Source of the DNA: Bacteroidales bacterium
GTDB lineage: Bacteria > Bacteroidota > Bacteroidia > Bacteroidales > Dysgonomonadaceae
Reading direction: 5' to 3'
Length of the DNA stretch: 6,006 nt
Assembly (NCBI GenBank): GCA_012728155.1
Contig: JAAYFR010000250.1
Span: 1 to 6,006, forward strand
Shown here: in pieces, positions 1-6,006 of the stretch
Numbering within the stretch: position 1 is the stretch's first letter
Layout of the letters: every line of letters starts with the position of its first letter
Program-made: the position numbers and the translations under genes
Notes under the pieces: model-generated
Databases searched by the model: none
The model's input: the letters and a program-made list of their open reading frames with translations, nothing else
What the model was told of the DNA's origin: nothing

Positions 1-47
1 AATTCATCATTACTTAAATGATTTTTTACTTTTGTTACTTTATCCAT
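1..47 (-). CDS. N-terminus of an unidentified protein, truncated by the window edge
   Basis: An ATG at 47-45 opens a minus-strand frame that stays open to the window edge, giving 15 codons, MDKVTKVKNHLSNDE. The peptide is hydrophilic and lysine-rich, with no signal peptide or membrane segment in the visible part. The call rests mainly on context: a consensus Bacteroidota promoter ends 13 nt before the ATG, leaving only a short A-rich leader without a Shine-Dalgarno site, which is common in this phylum. The gene reads away from the helicase operon and is separated from it by more than 500 nt of non-coding DNA, so it belongs to a different transcription unit. Fifteen residues are too few to assign a family. 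A DNA-binding or transposase N-terminus would fit the charge pattern, but that is a guess. Confidence 0.6.
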   Translation of the reverse strand, partial: MDKVTKVKNHLSNDE

Positions 48-59
48 AATGTTTTTTTG

Positions 60-91
60 CAAAGATAACAAATTATATAATAGAAAGCAAA
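60..91 (-). promoter_or_regulatory. Bacteroidota-type promoter for the partial left-edge gene
   Basis: Read on the minus strand, TATCTTTG (67-60) matches the Bacteroidota -7 consensus TAnnTTTG exactly. TTTG (91-88) lies 20 nt further upstream and matches the -33 element. Transcription would start around 52-56, leaving a leader of under about 10 nt before the ATG at 47. Both boxes and their spacing are seen directly; the consensus is established for this phylum; activity is inferred. Confidence 0.7.
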
Positions 92-187
92 TTAGTATAA
101 GAAAGCGATATCATTGGAATATCGTGTAAAAATTTGTTTTATTTCAGAAGCATTCATATTGTGTAAGAGCATCTATTATATGTCACA

Positions 188-311
188 TAACGTGTTACGG
201 CTTGGCGTAGTGGGGTTTTTCAGAACTAAAGTTCATACGAAGCACAGAGTTCAAATTTAACACAAAGTTTCATACGAAGAACGTCCGCCCCATTACGCCA
301 AACCGCTGTTA
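188..311. repeat. Large imperfect inverted repeat, attC-like in outline
   Basis: The arms are 198-215 and 288-305, 18 nt each. Pairing gives 16 Watson-Crick pairs, one G-T wobble and one C-A mismatch, around a 72-nt interior. Outside the arms, TAAC (188-191) on the left and GTTA (308-311) on the right are also complementary, so the element has two nested paired boxes per side. The interior carries a perfect 11-bp direct repeat, TTCATACGAAG, at 232-242 and 269-279, plus a small hairpin GAAC/GTTC (223-226 and 231-234). The total length of about 124 nt and the box layout recall an integron attC site. However, the right box reads GTTACCG, which does not fit the R' consensus GTTRRRY. A dispersed palindromic element of the host genome is equally possible. 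Confidence 0.7.
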
Positions 312-469
312 CCGCCTGGTGTTCTGTCTACCAGTCTTGTAAACCATTGTCATTATTGAGTTTCCGTATCATTGTTATTTTACTTTCTTCATTTTCTGTC
401 GGCTCGTGTGTCAGCGTTTTTTATTTTTTTAAAGTGTCGGCAAATTTTTTAAATCAATTTCTTTCTGTA

Positions 470-554
470 CGTTGGCTTTGCAAGCTCTTTGACAAAGCTT
501 TGGCCTGTGCTTGGGCTTGTGCGGCTTTGGCAATGTGCTTGCAAATGTGTGAGC
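470..554. repeat. Structured direct repeat, copy A (3' side of operon)
   Basis: This copy matches 5771-5855 in the same orientation. Both begin with CGTTGGC. They share an ungapped 53-nt core (485-537 here) that is 44/53 identical, including the 19-nt block CTCTTTGACAAAGCTTTGG and a second block ending in GGCAATGTG. The core is enclosed by a perfect 9-bp stem, TTTGCAAGC (477-485) with GCTTGCAAA (537-545), around a 51-nt loop. The loop holds a small palindrome, CTTTGACAAAG, and two copies of GCTTTGG. The copy starts 15 nt beyond the stop codon of the second operon gene. No T-run follows the stem on the minus strand, so it does not look like a Rho-independent terminator. GTCGGCAA followed by a T/A-rich tail at 436-454 matches a motif at 5850-5868, but here it lies before the repeat and there after it. 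Confidence 0.8.
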
Positions 555-568
555 TTATACATATTATA

Positions 569-2347
569 TCAAAATAAATCTTCCGTTTCTGCTTGCTCGA
601 ATACTTTGAAGGAACTTTCATAAAAATCCCGAAAATTTGCAATCATTTTATCTAATTCTATGTCATTTGAACTCAAAAGGAATAAATTCTTGTGTCCAAT
701 TACTATGCGTTTCTTTTTGGCTCTTGTGATAGCTACATTGAAACGGTTTGGATTAAAAAAGAATGTAGCCCGTTGCATTGCTTTTATTGGATCAGATGTA
801 GCCAGTGAAAATATTACAATATCACGTTCCTGACCCTGAATCCGTTCAACCGTATCTAAAAACAATTTCTCCTTGAAATCGCTGTAATTATTAAGCTTAG
901 CCAATGCCTTTTTAATTTGTCTTACCTGGGCTCTGAATGGTGTTAGAATTGCAATATTTTCAGGATCAATTTCTTTTTTAAAATATTCTTCAATAAATTC
1001 AGCAATAATTTCAGCTTCATATTCAGACCGAGATTCATTGCTCTCATGATAATGACAGAAAAGCACTTCAGGCTTATCTGCAGAAAGTATTTCGTTGTGC
1101 TTTTCAAAATTATAAGGAATATCAATTAACCACGTTTCATTTTTTGTGTCTGGTTTCAATCTACCATTATAAAATTGTTTCGAGGGGAATTCATTTATCC
1201 ATTTATTCATTCTGTATGTAATATCAAGCATTATTCCTGAATGGAACTGATGCAAGTGTTCAAAAATTGATTTCTGAAAAACTACATCCGTATGGTTTTC
1301 TGCTATAATTGGGGGTAATTGTTTATGGTCACCAATAAAAATAAATTTTGAGCCTTTTACCATCGCTGCGATAGCCAATGGTATACTTAATTGCCCGGCT
1401 TCGTCAAAAATAATTACATCCCAATCCATAAACTCAAGTTTACGGGTATGAGGCGAATAGCAAGTTGCACCAACAACAATACCTCGGCTATTATTGTCAT
1501 AAGCTGTATTTCTGAAATCTGGAGTATTCCTGGCTGTAGAACCATCGTAATTCAGTCCTTCTTTCTGATTGCTTTTGCCAACCTTTATAATATGTTGATA
1601 TTGCGAGAGTGTTGAGCATTTTTGAAGTGCGTTATTAATAGCTGTATGAGTGGGAGCAGTGATAAGTACCTTTTTGCCCTCCTTGGCAAATTGATGAGCT
1701 AGATGCGCAAGTAACCATGTTTTTCCTGACCCGGGAGGGCCTTGTATCAAATAATAATTATTGGTTGCATAGGCATGTGCAAAAGCTTCTTTCTGAGTAT
1801 CATTAAGATTTGTATTAGATGACAATTTTCGTCCAGCTTGTAATTGATTAGATGGAATATTAGGTGTTATACTACCTTCAAAAATTCCGTTTATTAATTT
1901 ATACTTTGATGTGTCTGTTTGGAGTATAAAAGTTGATTTTTTTACAATGTGCCGGATATCAACAGCTGCAGCATCTATTTGCCAACCATTTTTGTTATTT
2001 AGCGATTGAGGAATGCTTTTGGACCCAAATCCTATTTCAAGAATCATTTCATTGTCATTATCCTCAAGGACATCTAATTCAATAGACATTCCGTGACCAC
2101 TTAAAATAACAGGCGATGTTTCACGAAACTTTGACCTGTTATCTTCACATTTTATTTTAACTTTAGTAAAAACAATACTCCCATCATAGTTAAAATCAGG
2201 AAAAAATTCAGCAAATACATTTTCAATAGTATCACCTTTTTTTACCCTGTCTGCAATGGGTGTTTTTAATGTTTCGGCAACCTCCTGGTTTTTCCAGTCG
2301 TATTCAACATCTATTGCCCGGTTTAGTCTTTCAATTAAATTTGGCAT
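569..2347 (-). CDS. UPF1/Dna2-class SF1 helicase, stand-alone
   Basis: This is a 592-residue ATP-dependent translocase or helicase expected to act on nucleic acid in the cytoplasm. Residues about 1-170 form a poorly conserved N-terminal region whose beta-rich part (about 30-150) fits the 1B barrel of UPF1/IGHMBP2-like enzymes. The helicase core then carries every motif: a Q-motif glutamine at 185 (LNDTQ), Walker A GPPGSGKT (203-210), Walker B DEAGQ (315-319), motif III GDHKQLPP (339-346), motif IV TYRMN (377-381), motif V VERIQGQERD (500-509) and motif VI NVAITRAK (537-544). There is no nuclease motif, zinc-finger cysteine cluster, signal peptide or membrane segment. The ATG at 2347 lies 4 nt past the stop of the upstream nuclease-helicase, without a strong ribosome site, which suggests translational coupling. 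The C-terminus, EDLF, resembles its partner's TDLF. Polarity and DNA versus RNA preference cannot be read from the sequence. Confidence 0.94.
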   Translation of the reverse strand: MPNLIERLNRAIDVEYDWKNQEVAETLKTPIADRVKKGDTIENVFAEFFPDFNYDGSIVFTKVKIKCEDNRSKFRETSPVILSGHGMSIELDVLEDNDNEMILEIGFGSKSIPQSLNNKNGWQIDAAAVDIRHIVKKSTFILQTDTSKYKLINGIFEGSITPNIPSNQLQAGRKLSSNTNLNDTQKEAFAHAYATNNYYLIQGPPGSGKTWLLAHLAHQFAKEGKKVLITAPTHTAINNALQKCSTLSQYQHIIKVGKSNQKEGLNYDGSTARNTPDFRNTAYDNNSRGIVVGATCYSPHTRKLEFMDWDVIIFDEAGQLSIPLAIAAMVKGSKFIFIGDHKQLPPIIAENHTDVVFQKSIFEHLHQFHSGIMLDITYRMNKWINEFPSKQFYNGRLKPDTKNETWLIDIPYNFEKHNEILSADKPEVLFCHYHESNESRSEYEAEIIAEFIEEYFKKEIDPENIAILTPFRAQVRQIKKALAKLNNYSDFKEKLFLDTVERIQGQERDIVIFSLATSDPIKAMQRATFFFNPNRFNVAITRAKKKRIVIGHKNLFLLSSNDIELDKMIANFRDFYESSFKVFEQAETEDLF

Positions 2348-2351
2348 ATCT

Positions 2352-5300
2352 TTAAAATAAATCTGTTGGTACTGATTTAACTTTTAGAGGGTTCAGAAGA
2401 TATCCATTTTTCTCTTTTATAAAATCGATTAATTTCTTAAAAGTTTTGTCCTTAATTAGAACATCTTCAGAACCTATAAGTATTAGATGATCTTTTGCTC
2501 TTGTGATTGCAACATTTAATTTGCGATCAACTCCTTCGTCATTAAGTGATTGTATAGCTCCTAACTGTGTTGTGCTTTTTACAGCGAATGAAACAATAAT
2601 GATTTTTCTCTCACTACCTTGAAATCTTTCTACAGTATCAATTGTAATATCCTGTAATTTATTATCAAGATGGTTTCGGATGTTTGCAATTTGTGCTCTA
2701 AATGGAGTTATTACACCAACAGTTTCATTGGGATTAAAGTCATCCCCAAAAACTGTTGCAATGTGTTTCACTGTTTCTGCAACAAGTTTTGCTTCCTCAT
2801 CATTAATTTTAGATCTTAAGTCAACTTTTGATGGAACAAATACGACTCTTGATTTAGTTAGTAAAATATTTATTGGATTATTGTTATAGCTTTCATAATT
2901 AGGAATCTTTTCTCTCTGAGAATCTTCGCTCTCCTCTAATTTATTCTTATAAAATTCTTTTTTAGGGAATTCAGCAATATCAGCATGCATCCTATACTGA
3001 AATTTTAGCGTGCCAAAACAATCATCCCATGATTTTTTTATTGCATTTTTCTTCAGACGGTAAAATAATGATTCTCGGAAATTTTTTAATGATAAGTCAT
3101 TGAGTATGGCATCATCATACTTGCTATCATTTTCACTTTGTACTACAACTGCTGGTAGTTGGTTTTCGTCCCCGATAAATATCCATTTCTTAAAGTACTT
3201 CAAGAAACCAATAATCTGTGGCTCGATAACTTGAGATGCTTCGTCAATTATAAGCGTTTCAAATTTTTTGAATTTTAAAATGTCGAGGCTGTTTGCAAAA
3301 GTTGAAATTGTTGACACGAATACATTATTACTCTGAACAACTTCGTTAAGTTCATCGAGCTTTAAGCGCCCTGCTAAGTCTGACCAATAATATGGTTTAT
3401 CACCTTTACCTAAGCGAATGCAATTAATATTAAGGCTTTGTAACTTTTCACAAATTTCATCAACAGCCCGGTTAGTAAAAGCAACAACCATAATATCATT
3501 TTCAGGTTTTGCTAAGTTTCTGACTATTTCCACCAAAACCTTGGAGGTTTTCCCAGTGCCCGGAGGTCCTTGAATTAAGTAATAATCTTTAGCTCTTACA
3601 GCATTCTTTACATTTTCAAATTGCATCTCGTCTAATCCATTATTAGGTATTTCAATTGAGCTGTCAAACTCAGGTCGTGATAAACCCAGTACGAGGTCAA
3701 TCACTCTATTTTCCGATTTAACAAATTCATAAAGTTGCTGCAATAATTGCTTATATCCTGTTTCTCTGAAATCTCTGTCAAGTGCCCAATATTCAGATAT
3801 TGCAAAATAGTTTTTATTTAGTTGTTTGTTAATTAAGCTTATTTCAATAGAATTCATGTCTACCGAAACCACATAACATTTAAGTATCTGGGATTTTAAA
3901 GGATGTATTTCATCGGGATTGGGAGTTGGATATAAGATTGCCGTATCACCTACCCTGAATGAACTAACATTAACGACACTCGAGAAAATATTTTTGTCGA
4001 GAGATAATTTAATATGAAAATCATCCGAAATTTCTTTGACTTTTAAGTAAATTAAAACATCATAATTTTCTATCTTATCTGACTTGGATGCCTTCCATAA
4101 TTCAGCGTAACCATTAGACTTATTATAAGAATCATTACTGCCAATTTTTGCAACTTGTAATTCTCTGTAAATAAACCTTAAGAAGCCCAAGAAATATGCT
4201 TTAAGGGTTTCATCCAGATTTTCAATAGTACTTTTAAATTCAACTACCAAATCTTCAAGAAACTTTGGATAGGGGCCAAAGGATTCTGAAAGGATTTCAA
4301 AAAATGGTTCGTAAATACCTCTTGCAAGTTTAAGCTCGCTAGAAACAATTCGGTTACGAAGCATTAACAATTCCTGCTTAGACAAATATTTTTTACCAGC
4401 ATCAACATTTCTTAAAGGTTTCTCCTCAATTGGTGCACTGGAATATAAAATCGAATTGTATCCAATACGGTCGGGATATGTTGATGAAATCAGTAAGTCA
4501 TAACACATCGTTTGAGCTTCATGGTTTAGGTATAAGCCGATATTTGTACCTGGATAATTTTTCGATGATTTAAGTTCAATGATTTCTTTTTGATGACTTT
4601 CGCTACCATAATCAATGAGCATGTCAAGTCTTCCTTGTAGACCATATTTATTGGAAATAAATGTAGGCTCGAGTATAATCTCTTTACCTTTATAACTTTG
4701 AATAATTTGCTTTAACTGTTTTTCATGCTCATTTGCCTCAATATAGATTGCTTGAATTTTTGACCGGTCATAAGTGCCTTTCTCATTAGCAATACATAAC
4801 ATGCCAAAAGAATTCTCTCGCATTACAGTTTCAAAAGATGATTTGTAATTGTAGTTCTCATCCGTCACAATATCATCCAACATTTTACCTACAATATTTC
4901 CAACCATAATTCTATCGGTAATTTCACCTTTGGTGAAACGATTAAGAATGTAGAGTAGAGGATTATCTTCGTATTTTCCAAATGATTTATTATTGAATTG
5001 TCTGCATTCTGAAAGCTCTTTTGCATCAATTAGATAATCTGGTTCCAATACAACATATGACTTATCTGTTGTATAAAACTCATCTTCTTTGTCTTTGTAT
5101 TTCTTAACGTTTGTAACATAAATATTTTGATACGGCTCTACAATTTTACCAAAAACCGACAAATCACTTCCAAATCCGTTTTCATTTTTATTATTCCAAA
5201 GTTTAAGCTTTATTACACCCAAACTGTCGGTATTGCAGGTTAAAACACAAAATTTACCTTCAATTTCACCGAAAGGAATAAAAACATCTTCAACTACAGC

Positions 5301-5753
5301 ATAAAAATCATAGGTTGGAAGTATTGGTCTCTTAAATGCTGTTTTCTTTTTTATTTCATCAATAAATAATTGATAATATTCCTGAATTTTACTTGGAATA
5401 GTTATGTTAGAGAAATACGAGATTACTTCTGCTAATTGATAAACACATTTTTTATCATCCAATTCAGTTGGCTGGAATTCTGTTTCATGAACAACTTGGT
5501 TAGCGAACTTTCTTAATGTATGAGTGTTGTCAACAATATTTTTAGGTGTCTCATACTCATTGAAAATAAAAATACTTCTAGCATTTAATCCGCTTATATA
5601 TTGATTGGCATCTACAGTTAACGCTTTAAATAAGTCATCTAGGATTGACCTGTATTTTGGTATCTTTTCTTTTGGGTTTAGCGTTTTATTTTCAATTGTC
5701 TCTTGAATTCTTTCAAAAAGCAATATCCCAATTTGTTTGTCAATATTTTTCAT
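2352..5753 (-). CDS. Dna2-like PD-(D/E)XK nuclease-SF1 helicase fusion
   Basis: This 1133-residue protein should unwind and cut nucleic acid. Residues about 1-130 are helical with LRKFANQVVH (80-89), recalling HEPN/DUF4145-type domains. Residues about 145-240 are beta-rich and run into EPDYLIDAKELSEC (237-250), the usual entry to a Dna2/Cas4-type nuclease. The PD-(D/E)XK core follows: E362, D377 (GRLD), E393 and K395 (EIIELK), and Q414xxxY418. The histidine expected in motif I is glycine (G289), and the Fe-S cysteines of Dna2/Cas4 after the QxxxY motif are absent. A 1B-like barrel (about 565-655) precedes the helicase core: Q711, Walker A GPPGTGKT (729-736), Walker B DEAS (837-840), GDENQLP (861-867), QYRMH (919-923), TVERFQGSER (1040-1049) and NVAITRAK (1080-1087). 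The frame stays open about 73 codons upstream, but I find no ATG, GTG or TTG there, so 5753 is the first usable start. It is the first gene of a two-gene operon. Confidence 0.95.
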   Translation of the reverse strand: MKNIDKQIGILLFERIQETIENKTLNPKEKIPKYRSILDDLFKALTVDANQYISGLNARSIFIFNEYETPKNIVDNTHTLRKFANQVVHETEFQPTELDDKKCVYQLAEVISYFSNITIPSKIQEYYQLFIDEIKKKTAFKRPILPTYDFYAVVEDVFIPFGEIEGKFCVLTCNTDSLGVIKLKLWNNKNENGFGSDLSVFGKIVEPYQNIYVTNVKKYKDKEDEFYTTDKSYVVLEPDYLIDAKELSECRQFNNKSFGKYEDNPLLYILNRFTKGEITDRIMVGNIVGKMLDDIVTDENYNYKSSFETVMRENSFGMLCIANEKGTYDRSKIQAIYIEANEHEKQLKQIIQSYKGKEIILEPTFISNKYGLQGRLDMLIDYGSESHQKEIIELKSSKNYPGTNIGLYLNHEAQTMCYDLLISSTYPDRIGYNSILYSSAPIEEKPLRNVDAGKKYLSKQELLMLRNRIVSSELKLARGIYEPFFEILSESFGPYPKFLEDLVVEFKSTIENLDETLKAYFLGFLRFIYRELQVAKIGSNDSYNKSNGYAELWKASKSDKIENYDVLIYLKVKEISDDFHIKLSLDKNIFSSVVNVSSFRVGDTAILYPTPNPDEIHPLKSQILKCYVVSVDMNSIEISLINKQLNKNYFAISEYWALDRDFRETGYKQLLQQLYEFVKSENRVIDLVLGLSRPEFDSSIEIPNNGLDEMQFENVKNAVRAKDYYLIQGPPGTGKTSKVLVEIVRNLAKPENDIMVVAFTNRAVDEICEKLQSLNINCIRLGKGDKPYYWSDLAGRLKLDELNEVVQSNNVFVSTISTFANSLDILKFKKFETLIIDEASQVIEPQIIGFLKYFKKWIFIGDENQLPAVVVQSENDSKYDDAILNDLSLKNFRESLFYRLKKNAIKKSWDDCFGTLKFQYRMHADIAEFPKKEFYKNKLEESEDSQREKIPNYESYNNNPINILLTKSRVVFVPSKVDLRSKINDEEAKLVAETVKHIATVFGDDFNPNETVGVITPFRAQIANIRNHLDNKLQDITIDTVERFQGSERKIIIVSFAVKSTTQLGAIQSLNDEGVDRKLNVAITRAKDHLILIGSEDVLIKDKTFKKLIDFIKEKNGYLLNPLKVKSVPTDLF

Positions 5754-6006
5754 TGTAACGATATCTTTAGCGTTGGCAAAATTGCACTCTTTGACAAAGC
5801 TTTGGTCGCAGCGTTTGCTTGTGGTGCTTTGGCAATGTGTGCAATGTGGGTCGGCAATTGTTTTAAATAATGTGCGGTGGGCAAAAAATACAAAACATCG
5901 GGTCGGCTTGAGTGTCGGCTCTCTTGTCTCGTCAATATTTCGTTTTTCTGTCCTTTCACAATGGTTTACTTTTCAATTTTCTGTCTGTCGTTTCTGTTTC
6001 CTACAC
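5754..6006. other. Upstream (leader) region of the helicase operon
   Basis: These 253 nt hold repeat copy B next to the start codon, then G/T-rich DNA with several GTCGGC motifs (about 5850-5920), then a T-rich stretch to the window edge. The end of this stretch (TTTACTTTTCAATTTTCTGTC, near 5964-5984) resembles plus-strand sequence at about 377-398, before copy A. I find no exact minus-strand TAnnTTTG with a correctly spaced TTTG, so the operon promoter is either degenerate here or lies outside the window. The nearest candidate, TATTTTTTG (5890-5882), has one extra base inside the box and no properly spaced -33 element. Confidence 0.6.
5771..5855. repeat. Structured direct repeat, copy B (operon leader)
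   Basis: This is the second copy of the element at 470-554, lying 18 nt upstream of the nuclease-helicase start codon. The 53-nt core spans 5787-5839. It is enclosed by a perfect 7-bp stem, ATTGCAC (5781-5787) with GTGCAAT (5839-5845), and its loop is 51 nt, exactly as in copy A. Compared with copy A, the outermost pair is A-T instead of T-A, and a two-base-pair step (AG with CT) is missing from both arms, so pairing is kept. Because it lies in the 5' leader of the operon transcript, it could also act as an RNA structure affecting expression; that is inference. Confidence 0.8.

Larger units (their letters stand above)
48..568. other. Non-coding spacer between the partial left-edge gene and the helicase operon
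   Basis: No convincing gene lies in these 521 nt. In order, the spacer holds the promoter of the left-edge gene (60-91), AT-rich DNA without obvious structure (about 92-187), the large inverted repeat (188-311), a T-rich stretch on the plus strand (about 340-470), and the first operon-bracketing repeat (470-554). The last 15 nt before the stop of the helicase gene are AT-rich. From about 470 to 555 the plus strand is rich in G and T, unlike the AT-rich coding DNA. This makes accidental open frames likely, because the AC-rich complement contains few stop codons. Confidence 0.75.

Noticed and set aside
477..545. Rho-independent terminator for the operon formed by the stem of copy A
   Set aside because: The loop is 51 nt, no T-run follows on the minus strand, and the same structure sits upstream of the operon as copy B.
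347..577. Plus-strand frame of 76 codons with a hydrophobic N-terminus and a lipobox-like SVGSC
   Set aside because: It runs through the T-rich spacer and the repeat and overlaps the end of the helicase gene. Its hydrophobicity follows from T-rich base composition, and it has no promoter or domain.
454..642. Minus-strand frame of 62 codons covering repeat copy A
   Set aside because: It begins inside the 3' end of the helicase gene in another frame and is explained by the stop-poor AC-rich strand of the repeat.
943..1125. Minus-strand frame of 60 codons inside the helicase gene
   Set aside because: It is a low-complexity, leucine- and lysine-rich shadow in another frame of a gene with intact motifs.
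1391..1615. Plus-strand frame of 74 codons opposite the helicase gene
   Set aside because: It is antisense to the Walker A to Walker B region of a clearly real gene and has no independent support.
2680..2889. Plus-strand frame of 69 codons opposite the nuclease-helicase gene
   Set aside because: It is antisense to the conserved helicase core and is a shadow frame.
470..5855. CRISPR array
   Set aside because: There are only two copies of the repeat, over 5 kb apart and separated by genes, with no regular spacers.
5754..5970. N-terminal extension of the nuclease-helicase
   Set aside because: The frame is open upstream to the stop at 5973-5975, but it has no ATG, GTG or TTG and would translate the repeat into a cysteine-rich, non-domain-like peptide.

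Overview
The window looks like an accessory region of an AT-rich member of the Bacteroidota. Three things point there: a textbook Bacteroidota promoter pair (TTTG, 20 nt, TATCTTTG) ahead of a partial gene at the left edge, A-rich leaders without Shine-Dalgarno sites, and strongly AT-biased coding DNA. No taxonomic marker gene is present, so this is inference.

Left flank, 1-568. The first 15 codons of a minus-strand gene run off the left edge, with their promoter at 60-91. No convincing gene lies between 48 and 568. This stretch holds a large imperfect inverted repeat (188-311) that somewhat resembles an integron attC site. It also holds the first copy of a structured repeat (470-554), just beyond the 3' end of the main operon.

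Core, 569-5753. Two minus-strand genes are 4 nt apart and almost certainly co-transcribed. The upstream gene encodes a 1133-residue Dna2-like nuclease-helicase: a helical N-terminus, a beta-rich segment, a PD-(D/E)XK nuclease and a complete SF1 helicase of the UPF1/Dna2 class. The downstream gene encodes a 592-residue SF1 helicase of the same class without a nuclease. Both keep every helicase motif needed for ATP hydrolysis, and both end in the tripeptide DLF. The simplest reading is a two-component machine that unwinds and cuts nucleic acid, in DNA repair or in defence against phages and plasmids. The sequence alone does not decide which, and I do not recognise the pair as a named system.

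Right flank, 5754-6006. The operon leader carries a second copy of the repeat (5771-5855) in the same orientation. The two copies bracket the operon. They share a 53-nt ungapped core that is 44/53 identical, enclosed by a stem whose two arms change together between copies. This suggests a conserved folded structure and possibly a cassette-like unit of about 5.3 kb. No clear promoter or Rho-independent terminator for the operon was found.
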